From Adineta steineri (Eukaryota > Rotifera > Eurotatoria > Adinetida > Adinetidae), in assembly GCA_905250115.1 (NCBI GenBank), contig CAJNOI010000038.1:464308-528307 (forward strand): DNA of 64,000 bases, written 5' to 3'. Below, piece after piece: positions 1-13,238 of the stretch. The first letter of the stretch is position 1. Every line of letters starts with the position of its first letter. The notes beneath the pieces were generated by a model, which was given only the letters and a program-made list of their open reading frames with translations, was not told the DNA's origin and made no database searches. Position numbers and translations under genes: made by a program.

Positions 1-1180
1 ATGTTTTTTTTCTTGTTCCTTCTCTTAACTCAGGTGCTTAAAAATGAAAAGCAAGATGTTTATGTGCGAACTTAGCTACCGGTTTTTTTTCGTGGGTGTT
101 TATTGCTCAAAGCCTCATCATCGTTCTGTTTTCTTGTTTTTTTTTTTTCACGTGTCAGATTTTGTTTTTCTAGATCCCTTCATATGAGCATGTACACGTC
201 TTTTGTTTTTCTTTTGACATATTGCGAAAAGTTTTTTGTCTTTTGTGTGTCAGATATTGTCTGATTCTTGGCATTTATTTCTGTTTTTTTCTTCTTCACT
301 TGTCCTATGTCTATGAGCATGGCAATATCGAATAATAGATTAGCATTTATGTGGCATATATACTTGTATAACTTTTTTTTTGTTGTTGTCGAACTGATAA
401 GATTAGTTAAACGTTTTTCTTTTTTTTGTCTATCATTATTTATTCTCTTGTTGATTTAATGAATAAAACAATGAAGTCATTAATTTGACTTTTGTTGGGT
501 TTATTATTAAATCTATCTGTACTCCTTTTTTTCTTTTTTGTTTGCTTTTTCTTTGTGCCTCGTGTACATACATAGAAGAAAAAAAGAATCAAAGACTTTT
601 GTTATTCCTTGTTCATCTCTTATTAGATCATTTTGTTTTTTCGCTTCTTTGGTTTTTTTCCTTGTCTTTATCTCATATCTGTCTGGTAAAGAGAACGTGT
701 GTGTGTGTGTGTAAACGAAGAGAGAAAATCCAACAATAAAAAAAAACTAATGGAAACAAATACTAACAATTTTACTAGAACTAGTTTGTTTATTTATTAT
801 TATTCAGATGTATACAAAGATAATTTTTTTAGGTGAATTTTGGTCATTGATATTGTTAAATAAATTGAATTCACACATTTTCTGCTCAGTCTGATATAAT
901 AAAGTAACTTCATATGTATTGTTGTTTGTCATAAAATTATATCTTTGAATATTTGTTGTACAATACTAATACGGTCAGAAGCTGTTTAAATATTTTGGCC
1001 AGCTATCTAAGATTCTCTTGACATATGGAGAAGATTATCACAACATTCAGCAAATTTGGGTATTTTTTAAAATATTGTTGAAAGTTCTATAGGATACGTT
1101 ACGGTTTTTCTAATTAGCCTACACGTCATTTCTTTTCCAAGATCATAGAGAAATACTAATAAATGATTTTTCTCTGAAAA
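1..1180. other. Intergenic, T-rich low-complexity DNA
   Basis: No supportable gene was found. The + strand is strongly T-rich, with many T runs and a short GT microsatellite at about 696-712. Open frames of 60-85 codons here are hydrophobic, Phe/Leu-rich readings of T runs with no family resemblance, so they were not called. The stretch probably holds the promoter and 5' UTR of the PHD-finger gene that starts at 1181. Confidence 0.6.
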
Positions 1181-3243
1181 ATGAATGAAAATTTGTCTTT
1201 TTTTAGAACTATGTTCTTAGCTAATTCACAGTCAAATTTTAATGTTATTCAACCTATACCCCGATTTTATACTACTCGATTTGGTCGTTATACGAAAATA
1301 GATGATGATGATAATGAACATGATGATAATAATCATGAATATAAAATTAATCAGGTAAATAAAGAACAATCGATTGATAAAACGTTCTTTAAAAAATTAA
1401 ATTTTAGTTTAATCAAGTGCCAAATTTAGCTACAAATGAAAATAATAATTCATTAATTACAATAACTGGTATACGAAATCGTGATTGGAATTTTCATGAT
1501 AATCCAAAAGATTTTAATGATAAAGATATACCTCATATTAAATATCAAGTAATTCCATCTATTAGTAATACAATTAAAAATCGTTCATCAAAGTAAATAT
1601 CAATGATAAGAATATCTTTATATTGTTTAATATATTGTCTCTAGTTGTACTATAGATAATACTAAAAATCAATATGAAGAATATGATCTTGATGAACAGG
1701 ATTTTCAATGGCTTATTGCATATAATCAATTTCGTACTGAAAATCGTAAGACTACCTGATTGTAAAATATATATACCAAACAGAATTTGATTTTCTATAG
1801 ATTTACCTGAATTAGATGAAAATATTTTTGAATACATCATGCAATTATTTGAACAACAATGTATATTTGCTCTACGACAGAAAAACTATGCTGATACAAT
1901 TCAATGTGATGCTTGTTTTCGTGTACTTAATTTATTTTCAAAAAGAATAAAAATCTGCATGTTTAATTTAGATTGATGATGTTGATGATCTTATCCAATG
2001 TACACAATGCAAAACAATTATTCATAAAGTTTTTAGAAAAAAATATGAAATATTTTAATCTAGTTTTAGTATCTTTTAGAAATGTTATGGATTGGATGTA
2101 AATCAAAATCAATGGATATGTAGTTCATGTCAATTTGATGATAATCAACAACGATGTTGTATATGTGATAAAAATCGAGGAATTTTGAAAGTGTTAAAAT
2201 CATCGCCGTAAGTTTATTTATATTTTTATAAATAAATTCGTATTTTATATCAAGAGATGAACAATGGATTCACCCATTATGTGCATTTTGGTTTCCCGAA
2301 ATTGTATTCGATGAACAAATGACACCGATTTTAAAAGATATTCCTCCAGTATTAAATATTTAACTATTCGATTTTTTCGATATTATTATATTTTATTTGA
2401 TTAGGAAAACGATGGATTATGCTTATTATGTTATAAAGCAATTGGTGTAAAAATAAATTGTTGTTGGAAAAATTGTCAAAATCAATTTCATGCAAAATGT
2501 GCAATAGAATTTGGTCTAGATATGTTTATTGCTGAAAATGATGATAATACTTCAATTCGATTACTTGTATGAATTGCTCTTAGTTTTATTTTTGTTATTA
2601 TGTTATTTTATTAGGCACTTTGTCAACGACATACAGAAAAACTTGATTCATCAGAAAAACGAATACGAATGAATAAATTTCTCGAAACTAAACAAAAACG
2701 GTAGATTGTTTAATATCGAATTTATTCCAGAAAATTTGTCAATATTTTATTTAGATTCGAACAATTTGCTTCATATATTAATTTAGATAAAATTAAAGAA
2801 CAAACTACAATTCTTCCAGATATTCTTGAAAGTATTCATGCATATTGGATTCTTAAACGACAAGTTAGAGAGTTTTTTAAATTATTCATACCACACTAAT
2901 ATAAATATTTCAATTCTAGACGAACAATTGTCGGCCTTTGATTGATTTACCAGATGATATTTTCTATCATGAATATGATAAAAATATAAATTTAGTAGAA
3001 TTTGCTCGTCAATATCATTTAGAATATCAAAATCATGATGCAGATCTTATCGAAGAAAAATCTAATATGTTACAATTTCTTGCTACAAATATGCCAACAT
3101 CAATTCCATTGATTAATAATATATTTGTTAAATTTGCTCGACGTCATCGAATATATTTTAATGACTATGAAAGAAATCGATTTTGTTTATTAGATGGTGA
3201 CAAAAAGAAACGAGAAAGATTCTCACAATATATACAGCATTGA
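1181..3243 (+). CDS. JADE-like PHD/extended-PHD finger scaffold protein
   Basis: Eleven exons splice to 513 codons: 1181-1354, 1408-1592, 1645-1745, 1801-1922, 1972-2028, 2080-2207, 2255-2348, 2405-2566, 2615-2700, 2755-2863 and 2920-3243. All introns are about 50 bp. The product has an EPC-like segment around residue 130 (YDLDEQDFQWL). A C4HC3 PHD finger follows (CDACF, QCTQC, HKKCYG, CSSC), then an extended PHD/zinc-knuckle module (CCICDKNRG, HPLCAFWFPE, CLLCYK, FHAKCAIEFGL), and a JADE/BRPF-type helix (ESIHAYWILKRQ). JADE and BRPF proteins are scaffolds of MYST histone acetyltransferase complexes (HBO1, MOZ/MORF) in the nucleus and read the histone H3 tail. No bromodomain or PWWP domain follows, which favours JADE over BRPF. 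The frame is open across every junction. Assigning it to JADE1, 2 or 3 is not possible here. Confidence 0.85.
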
Positions 3244-3353
3244 TTAAAAATCATTTGTAATGCAATATGACTGCAGATATCGTTTTATATTGATTGTATT
3301 TATAAAATTTAGAAATAAATTAGAATATTACTATTTAGAATTCGAATTTTATA

Positions 3354-3453
3354 NNNNNNNNNNNNNNNNNNNNNNNNNNNNNNNNNNNNNNNNNNNNNNN
3401 NNNNNNNNNNNNNNNNNNNNNNNNNNNNNNNNNNNNNNNNNNNNNNNNNNNNN
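3354..3453. other. Assembly gap (100 N)
   Basis: Exactly 100 N separate the end of the PHD-finger gene from the middle of an ABC transporter exon. A round 100 is the usual placeholder for a gap of unknown size, so the true distance and even the join are uncertain. The 5' half of the ABC transporter must lie in the gap, or the two flanks may not be adjacent in the genome. Confidence 0.95.
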
Positions 3454-5624
3454 ATAGATTATACAAGTGAACGAATTGTACAGGATGCATTAGATAATGC
3501 AAAACAAAATCGAACAACAATTGTAGTTGCACATCGTCTAAGTACTATTCGAAACGCAGACATAATTATTGGATTGAATAATGGACAAATAGTTGAGCAT
3601 GGAACACATGATGAACTAATGGAAAGCAAAGGACTTTATTATGAACAAGTAAATGAACAAGGTGCAGATGAACGATATGAATCATCATCTGAAACAGATA
3701 CGAAAGAAGAAGCTAAAATTAAACAATCATACACTCAAAGATTATTCAGTGAGTTATTTCATATAGTTTTGATATATGTTTATATATTATTTTAGCTATT
3801 CGTAAAAAGATCAGAGAATTGAACGACTCTATCGAAGAGAAAGAAATTGATAGCACTACAACATCATCGTTCGATGATTTTATAGAAGAAAAAGAAAAAA
3901 AACAGTTTTTTTCATTGTTTATATTTCGAATATTAAAGTTTAACATACCAGAATGGCATTGGATCTTAATTGGTAGTATAGCATCCCTTATTTTCGGTCT
4001 TATTGAACCAGGATTTGCATATTTATATTCGGGAATTTATGGTACATTCGGTGAATCAAATGAAGATAAACAGAAACAATTAATGAACACGTTTACGATT
4101 GGCATTTTCCTTGTAGGTGTTGTTGGTGCACTTTGTCAATTTATTCTAAATTCTGCACTTGGAAAATCTGGTGAAGAACTTACAGCACGCATGCGTAGAT
4201 TAACATTTTCATCTTTACTTCGACAAGAAATAGGTTATTATGAAATGAAAGAAAATTCTATTAATATTCTAAGTACACGTCTGGCATCAGACGCAGCAGC
4301 TATTAAGGTATGTTCAAATAGTATAGTAGAGATCTTCGTTCTATAATTAATTGGTAATGAATATTATAGGGATTAACAGGAATTCGTATTGGTATTCTTA
4401 TGCAAGGATTCAGTGCTTTAGTAGCGTGCTTTATTATAGGATTTATTTCGAGTTGGAAATTGACTTTAGTTCTTTCATCTTTCACACCCGTACTGTACTT
4501 CTCAAGCAAATTACAAGGACAAAGACAAGGCAATATAAGTAAAACACAAGATAAAGATTCATATTCTGAACAGGGTGGAAAGGTAAATAGACATAAAGAA
4601 AAACTACTATATTTATATTGACTTCATCTTTATATATTCTATTTAGTGTGCTTCTGAAGCAATAAAACATATTCGAACTGTAGTCGCTCTCCATCAAGAA
4701 AATCATTTTATCAACATTTATGAACAATTTTTTGATCAAGAATTCAAGTATAAAATTATTGATTTTCGTATTACATCTAAATAATTAAATATTTATTTAG
4801 AAAAAATATGTGTCGTCTATTTATAATAGCATTGGGTGCAGCTATTGCTAATTCTTTGAACTTCTTTCTCATTGCTGTTAATTATTCGTATGGTAGTACG
4901 CTTGTTCAAAAAGGCGAAATGACTTTTCAAAATGTATTTAGGTATGAAATTTAGAAAGAAAAATTTGGATTTTAAAATCATATTTGAAATATTTTAAGAG
5001 TCTATGCAGTTATCCTGAGTGCAATAATGAGTACTGGTCAAGCAACAGGGAAAAATTTAGCTTATTCTAAAGCGAGACATGCTGCAATACGAATTCTAAA
5101 ATTAATCAAACGTACATCTCAAATTGATCCTCATGATGATTCAGGCATTATTCTAGTAAAAAATCTCTCTCTCTCTCTCTTTATATATAACGATATATAC
5201 ATATTGAAATAATTTGTAGGACAAGATCACAGGTCAAATCGAATTTCAAAATGTCTATTTTCGATATCCATCAAGACGAAATGTTCAAACACTTAAGAAT
5301 TTTTCATTAACATGTATAAATAATAGTTCTACAGCTCTGGTTGGTCCTTCAGGAAGTGGAAAATCAACAGTAATTGATTTATTACAACGATTCTATGATC
5401 CATTAGAAGGTCAAATTCTTTTGGATGGTTATGATATTCGTACACTTAACATTCAATGGTTTCGTTCACTGATGGGTCTTGTTCAACAAGAACCAGTTCT
5501 ATTCGATATTTCAATACGTGATAATATAGCTTATGGTGATAATAGCCGAGAAGTATCTCAAGATGAAATAGAAAAAGTTGCTCAAATAGCCAATATTCAT
5601 GATTTTATTATAACATTACCTAAA
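3454..5624 (+). pseudogene. ABCB (P-glycoprotein-like) transporter, truncated at both ends
   Basis: Exons at 3454-3748, 3796-4307, 4370-4582, 4647-4747, 4801-4941, 4999-5155 and 5220-5624 read in one open frame. The start is cut by the assembly gap. The visible part begins at the end of nucleotide-binding domain 1, with the H-loop ([15 protein letters not shown]). An acidic linker follows, then the second six-helix membrane domain, then domain 2 with a Walker A motif (GPSGSGKST) and Q-loop (VQQEPVLF). The frame stops after ITLPK. The signature LSGGQ, Walker B and H-loop of domain 2 are not found downstream. Full ABCB exporters move hydrophobic compounds across the plasma membrane and need both ATPase sites. 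With domain 2 incomplete, site 1 also lacks its partner signature motif. This is a 3'-truncated copy, or its last exons were lost in assembly. Confidence 0.7.
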
Positions 5625-6260
5625 GTTTGTTTTATAAGCACTTTGTTTCATATATAAAAATATTCTATTTCATAGATGTATATACAATTTTAAAAGTTTC
5701 ATATGATATATATCAATAACAAGTAATTTTGATCCGGAAATGCAAAAATATCTAGATTCTGTTCTTTTGCAATCAGACAATAAAATAAAACTGAAATAAT
5801 TAATCTTATTGAAAAACAAAAAATACATACTGTTGTTATTTTAATTCATTTATATGAACTAGAACGTATATAAAAGAAAAGAAAACTAAATTGAAATAAT
5901 TATTGCTCATTGGGTTTTTTCTTTTAAATCAACTTCATGTTTTCACTTCTACTCTGTGCTTACATACTTCACTGTTCATATTTTGTCAATGTAAGTGTTA
6001 TATCTTTTTTTATTTCACACCCACACCCAATATGGTTCAAGTGTACTCCTTAAAGCCATTACGAGATACTGTTAAATATTCAATTATAAAATGATAAGTC
6101 GTATTTTAAAGAAGCATATCTGTATGATATCTTACGAAAGTTCATCATACAAAGAAGTCAATTACGTTATAGTTCAGAAAAAGCAATACGAAGCACGTAA
6201 ACTGTATACCGTCCAATCGAGTTAATAACGAAAACAATTTTAAATCACGAACACCATATA
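5625..6260. other. Post-ABCB region, possible decayed 3' end
   Basis: If the last ABCB exon is spliced to the AG near 5676, it meets a stop after six codons. At about 5755-5870 one reading with stops (NKTEIINLIEKQKIHTVV) faintly resembles the dimer-helix/H-loop region of an ABC domain; this is weak and could be chance. A C-rich telomere-like motif, cacacccacaccc, lies at 6016-6028. Nothing else recognisable was seen. Confidence 0.4.
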
Positions 6261-9200
6261 CTAACAGATCTTCATGAGAATATCTATATTGCCATATCCA
6301 TTATTACTGGCAACAATATCGGTGAAATTATCATTGTTAACATCACCGACAGCAAGTCCAAAAGGATGTGAATTAAAACCAGTGTAAAATATCATTTGAT
6401 CCGAAAAGTGTCCATTGCCATGACCCAGAAAAACACCGACACTGCTACTACCATAGTTGGCTACAGCAATATCCAATTGTGTATCGTTGTCGAAATCTAG
6501 AACAGCAACGGAATATGGTTGAGAATGAGAGCCAGTCAAATAAACCATTTGACTTAGAAATGTTCCACTGCTATTGGCAAGAAAAACCCCGATATTGTTA
6601 GCGCCCGAATTTGCTACGACAATATCCAGTTGATTGTCCTTATTAAAATCACCAACAGCAACCGAACATGGATGCGAATTATTGCCAGTTGAATAGCTGT
6701 TTTGTCTCGTAAAAGTACCGTAACCAGATCCAAATATGATCATAATATTGTTCGTAGCATTATCAGCAACGACGATATCCAACTGAGTGTCATTATCAAA
6801 ATCTCCCACGCCGATTGACGTCAGTTGCGAAGACAATTCAACGGGATAATCTGGTGCAATTAAAAAATCTTCATTTATGTTTCCAAGAAATATGCTGACA
6901 CTGTTAATACCCGAATCGGGAACGACAATATCCAAATGACTGTCGTTATTGAAATCAGCAACAGCGAGAAAAGATGGTTGAGAATAATCACCAGTAGAGT
7001 ATGTCAATGGATTGAAAAACGTACGATTAACCAGTTTAAGAAGAATGGCTAAATTATTGCTTCCATAATTAGCAACGGCGATATCCAGTTGACCATCGTT
7101 ATTAAAATCATTAATGACAAGTCCATATGAGAGAGAACCATTTTCAATTGGATGGAATGTAGGAACAGAAAAAGAACCATCGCCGTATCCAAAAAACACA
7201 CAAATATTATCTGAGCCCGAATTGCCAACAATGATGTCCATTTGACCATCTTTATCCAAGTCTGAGACGGCGACTGGTCGTGGACTTGACCTAACGCCGG
7301 TTGTATAGTTGTATGCTAGGAAAAAAATCCCATTACCATACCCTTGAAAAATATGTATACTGGAAGTCCCAGCATTGGTCAGAACAATATCTAAATTATT
7401 GTCATTATTAAAATCGGCAATTGCAACGTATCTTGCACCACTAACACCAGGGTTAATAGGATGGACATCTGCACTGCCGAAAGTACCATTGCCGTATCCC
7501 AGGAGGATACTTATTCCACCAATTTTATCACAAGCAACGACAACATCCAGTTGACCATCATTGTTGAGATCGCCAGTGCCAACACCTATTGGATAACACG
7601 GATCACCAGTTGAATAATTTGTTGGGCTCGAAAATGTTCCGTTACCAAAACCGAGAAAAATACTTACAGCGTTTCTCCAGTAATGACTAACAACGATATC
7701 TAGGTAGGTATCATTGTTGACATGACCAACAACGATTCCATAGGATGGCGATCCTGTACCAGCTGCATGGGTTGTTGGACCAGAGAACGTGGCATTGCCT
7801 AATCCCAGAAAAATACTGATACTTTGACTACCTCGGTTAACAGTCACGAAGTCTGACCAACCATCATTGTTGAAATCGCCTACTGATACTGCATGCGGAT
7901 AGGAACTGGTACCAGTAAAATATTCTGCTTGCTTTTTCAACACTACAGTATCATATCTCAAAAGTGTTGATACACTATTACTGCCAGAATAAACGACAGC
8001 AATGTCACGTTTCTTATCATTATTGAAATCACCACAGATTACTGATTGTGGAAAAGAACCGGGTTGAACTGAATAGGTTTTTTGACTTGCAAAACTTCCA
8101 TTTTCATATCCATAAAAAATGCTTAGATTACCAATTGAAGGATTAGCGACAACAATATCTAGTTTATTGTCATTATTTAAATCATCAATGGCAATCGAAG
8201 TCGGAAAAGATAAGACACCAGTCGAAAACATTGTCTGTATTGGAAAAGTTCCATTTGTATGTCCTTCAAGGAATCCTACATTTCCCAATCCGTAATTAGC
8301 CATCACGACATCTAATTGAACATCATTAATAAAATGACCAAGGCCAATCGCTCGTGGATGAGAAGCAGATCCAGTTGCATATGTCGCTTCACGAATGCCA
8401 TTCATATAAGTAAATTCGAGAAAAACACCTACTGTATTCGTTCTGGAATTAACGACAACGACATCCAATAATCCGTCGTTATTCAAATCACCCGAGCCAC
8501 TCGCTAATGGACAAGAACCGTCACCAGTTGAATAAGCTTGCTCACTGAGGAACGTTCCATCACCATATCCAACAAACATATGTATATTGTTCGTATCACA
8601 ACTACTAACGATGATGTCTAATCGTTGATCATTGTTCCAATCAGCAATAGTGCACCAAGATGGTCGAGAAAGACTACCAACCGAATATATAGTTTTACTG
8701 ACAAACGTTCCATTCCCAAAGCCAAGAAGAATCTGAAAAGCACGATTATAATAAATGTTGACAACGATATCCATTCGACCATCAGCATTTAGATCACCAA
8801 TGGCACCGCCATTTGGTCCAGCACCAGTACCAACCGAAAATACGATTTGATACGAAAAGGTATCATCATCGTAACCAAGAAATAGACCCACGTCACCACT
8901 GACTCCGTTGATGACGACGATATCTGATCGATTGTCATTGTTAAAATCAGCAATGCCGACCCATACTGGCCTGGATCCGCTATTAGTTGAATATGTTTGT
9001 GCATCTGAAAAACTACCATTTCCATAACCAAAAAATATACTTATATTGTCACTCAGTTTATTGGCGACGACAATATCAAGTTGACTATCGTTGTTCAAAT
9101 CACCAACAGCAACGGTATATGGTTGAGAACTATCATCATTTAAAAGGATTGTCTGATTTGAAAATATCCCATTGCCAAATCCAAAAAATATACCAATCGT

Positions 9201-11284
9201 ACCACTTTCAACACTGATAACGACAATATCCGGGTGAGTATCGTTATTAAAATCACCGACGGCAACTGATAACGGTTGAGAATCAGTTAAATATGTAGTT
9301 TGGTTCAAAAATGTATTATTACCATCATTGAGAAATACATTTATATTATCTGCGTTATTATTGACGACCACAAAATCCGGTCGATTATCATTGTTGAAAT
9401 CAGCAACAGCGATAGAAATCGGTTGAGAATCAACATCAATTGTTGGATACGTAATTTGGTCTGAAAAACTATAGTTTCTATATGTAAGAACAATATCAAC
9501 ATAGTTATAGTCATAATTGACTACAGCTATATCTAATCGAGTGTCATTATTGATATCACCACTCACAATCGCGTATGGAAGAGAATCATAGCTCGTATAA
9601 AATGTCACTTGATGTGAATAGGTACCGTTTCCATATCCGAAAAATATACCCACACTCGCAGTGCCATAGTTGGCCACAGCGATGTCAACTTTATTGTCTT
9701 TGTCAAAGTCGCCGATGGTTATCGATCGGGGTGAAGAATTGTTTCCGGTTGAATATTTTGTCGGTAATGAGAAAAGTCCGTTCCCGAAACCCAATAGAAC
9801 AGCAACATAATTGGTGTTGGAACATCCGACAATGATGTCTATGTGAGTATCGTTGTTTAAATCGTGAACAGTAACTGAATATGGAGCAGAATTATAGGCA
9901 ATATAAAAGGTAGTCTGGCTCATGAATGATCCATTTCCAAGACCCAGTAAAACACCCACGTTGTTAGTACCATAATTAGCCACGACAATATCAAGTTCAT
10001 TATCATGATTAACATCAGCAATAGCAAGTGAATACGGAATAGAATCAAAACCGGTGGGAAAAGTTGTCCATTTGATAAAATTTCCTCTTCCATCTCCGAG
10101 AAGGATACCAATGTCGTTAGTGCCATAATTGACAACCACTATATCAATTATTCCATCTTTATTGAAATCACCGGTAGCAAGGCATCGTGGACGAGATGAT
10201 CCAGTAGAAAATATTGTTTGCGATCTGAAAGTACCATTGTCTGTTCCGAGAAAGATACCCACGTTATTATTGCCAAAATTCGCTACAGCTATGTCGATTC
10301 GTTGATCATTATTAAAATCAGAAACAGCTACCGCATAAGGAATTGAACGAAGACCAGTTGAATATACCGTTTGAGCTTTGAATGTATTATTACTGTTCCG
10401 TAGAAATACTCCTATATTATTTGCGCCCGAATTTGGAACGACAATATCGAGAAGACCATCGTTATTGAGATCAGCGACGGCGATAGAATGCGGAAGAGAA
10501 TCATCTCTAATAGAACTGTAGGCTTCTGATTTTAGAATGAATTCACATGTTCTACCTAAACAATATAAAAGATATGAAGTTCAATTATTTTGTAAGTTAG
10601 ATATAGAGAAAGTTCTTGATCATTTCACTCATGTTCTGTTGAAATTGATCAAGACTCTTTCATTCGAGAATAAATTTTTTTTTCAGACGATCAGGAAAGA
10701 TTTGTATAGATTCGAGAGTTTTGTTAATTTAATCTACGTATCTCATTCTCTCTCTTTCATTGACATTTAAGGTAGCATACGATGGAGCCGAAGGTCATCC
10801 GAGGTAGAAAATTCGCGTACATAAAGTATGCTGTACGATTATGATAGAAACGCAGGGATCTTGTCTCGTTATCATGTTTTAACTCTTATTGTTATTTAAA
10901 ATTTATGATAAGATTTCAATTCCTTCGATATTAAAATTATGTTATTAATAAAAGTCTACCTAGTGGTTTGGGTGACCTGAAATAAACTATTAAAATTGCA
11001 ATGACCATGCTGATCACTGTGAACATAGCAAATATTCGGACTCCATTCCTTGAAGATAATATAGATACGAGACAGATTAATCTAAAGAAGACAATTGAGT
11101 AACATAATTGAAATGAAATCAATGAAACATACCTCGTCTTTTTCAAATGAACGGTCGGATCATCCGCATCATTTTGACGACGTCGAGCTGGAATCGCGTT
11201 CGAATGATTCTCTGGATTGACAGCAGAAGATACTTCACGGAATGAACGCTCTGGTGGCAGAACATTAGCATTCATCGAAGTCAT
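6261..11284 (-). CDS. FG-GAP/VCBS repeat type II membrane protein, 28 blades
   Basis: Three exons (11133-11284, 10960-11081, 6261-10555) splice to 1,522 codons with matching phases. A cytoplasmic N-terminus of about 65 residues contains the basic patch ARRRQ. One membrane helix follows at about residues 67-85 (IFAMFTVISMVIAILIVYF) with no cleavable signal, so the long C-terminal part should be outside the cell. That part is 28 tandem units of about 51 residues. Each carries a calcium-loop-like DxNxDxxxDIVVAN motif and a GIFLGxGNGTF-type strand, the hallmarks of FG-GAP/VCBS blades known from integrin alpha propellers. The final blade is short and ends in ILMKIC. Many N-x-T/S sites suit an extracellular location. 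Ligand and function are unknown; adhesion or recognition is inference. The 404-bp intron 2 is long for this window. Confidence 0.85.
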
Positions 11285-12849
11285 TTTAATCTATAATAGA
11301 AACAGTAAATCATTATGGATATAGAATAAAAGAATAAACCATGTCAACACTAGTAAGTGTGGATATTCTATTTAATCCACACCCTCAATAGATTACTTTA
11401 TTGTTGGTAATAAATAATTTAAAAATAATAAAATTAATTAGTAATCATTTAATACAAGATGAATCGAAACTGCACTATACAGAAAGAATGGGAGCTCTAG
11501 TATCGATAAAACAATAAAATTAGAGAGATCACTAGTGAAAAGTAACAAGTAATAAAAATTATTACCAATTATTGAGTAAAAAGTAATATAACCTCCATAA
11601 GTCCATTAACAAAAAAAACTGTATTAAATATATAAAAAAATGACACTACCATTCTTTTGAATAGCGTTAATTGCTTTTTTTACATGCTACTTTGCATATA
11701 GATAATCTTTTTACCAGCACTCAAAATTTCGTATAGAAAAAAATATGTTTAATAACCACCATGCGTTAGATACCTTATTCAAATGAAAAAAGAATCACGC
11801 TCGTCGTTCGTTATTTACCTTTTTTGCCAATCTATATTATATTTTAACGAAAGCACTGCTTTACCTTGCATGTATTTAGTCGTATATTTCGATAGGCATG
11901 AATCCTATCCGTCATTCAAATTAAAAAGTAATGATTGCCGTTCGTCACATCTGTACTGAGAATAATTAAATATGATAGAAATAATGATAATCAAATGATA
12001 ACGAAAGAGTAATGTGAGGGTATGAGAAGGAAAGCAAAACAAAAAATAATATATGATTTTGTCATGAAATGCGCACGCAACAAAAGATAATTATCTGTGT
12101 AGGTAGGATGTTTTTGTAAAAACAGATTCGATTTATCTTATATCGATACAGCATAAGGACAAGAATTTTGATTTAATTATAATATCGTATGTAAGCAGTA
12201 TTAAATTCAACGAAAAATGGGATCTATTTAATGTTTAACATATTTATGATTCATTTAGATAGACTGGAAAATAGAATTTCAATCCGTTCGATTAAAGTAC
12301 TTAGTCTTCATTCAGAAAATTTAATTTTTTTGTATCGTACTATTCATATATTCAAATGAGTATTTTCTTTTCTGTATAATAAATTAAATAAAATTTGTTT
12401 TTTGTCATATTATGTACAGAATAAAACAAATGTGTTTCTTTTCATATTTGCCTACATCCTACTCCATAAGATTTATCAACGATCTGATCTCGACACAGTT
12501 ATATTTTAATGGAATAATAAGTCAATGATATTCAAATAACTGAAATACAATATAATTATCAGAGATAATTCAAATCAACATTATAAAGTCTTATTTTTCA
12601 CGCTACTATGTGATATATATGTTAGGTGAAAATAAAATACGAATAATAAAAAGTAATTTTTATCTGTATCAATAAATATAACACATACGTATGTTGGCAT
12701 ATATACTCATAGTATTATATTTTATATACATATACAATACAAAAATTCAATTCACAAAAAATTTATAATAAAAGGAACTTCAATGATTTGGATTGTAGAA
12801 ATAATATTGAAGACAATTAGTGTTCTATTTTCAGTAGTGCTATATCTGA
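11285..12849. other. Intergenic, AT-rich
   Basis: No open frame with family resemblance was seen. It probably holds the promoter of the FG-GAP gene and the 3' flank of the broken DUF268 gene. A short perfect inverted repeat with 8-bp arms (gtgtggat / atccacac) lies at 11357-11382 and is followed by cctc; it belongs to the hairpin group described under findings. Confidence 0.5.
11357..11384. repeat. Short hairpin with GTGTGG/CCACAC arms
   Basis: Arms gtgtggat (11357-11364) and atccacac (11375-11382) form a perfect 8-bp stem around a 10-nt AT loop. It resembles the larger hairpins at 17601-17646 and 25709-25783 in having a G-rich left arm and a C-rich right arm. The function is unknown. Confidence 0.4.
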
Positions 12850-13238
12850 TTATGATTTCTTACATCCAACTTTATTTTGTAAAACAACAAACGGTTGAAC
12901 ATCCCAGTCATCCGGAATTTTTGACATTTCTGTACCTAATACTTCAACAACATGATAATATCGATAGATTAATGGTAAACGTATTGGTCCATACACACGA
13001 TGTAAATTGAAATGTATACTATCTTCAATATTGATTGGTAAACCGAGAAAAAAAATCCACCAGGTTTCAGAATACATGTTATTTTTGTCATTGTTTGAAG
13101 ATCACCATATGCATTCAATGGATCTCGATATCGACCAAGACCATCATGTTCAAGACTACTGTATGACCAAACACTATCAAATAATTCTTGTCTATTTGCT
13201 TGTTTTCTTGCAAAATCCATAGGTGTGATAGTTGTCAG

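Noticed and set aside
268..739. Two small + strand frames
   Set aside because: Phe/Leu-rich readings of T runs with no motif, no splice context and no family resemblance.
7049..10135. Several small frames on both strands inside the FG-GAP gene
   Set aside because: Shadows of the long repeat-coding exon; their periodicity follows the 153-bp repeat unit.
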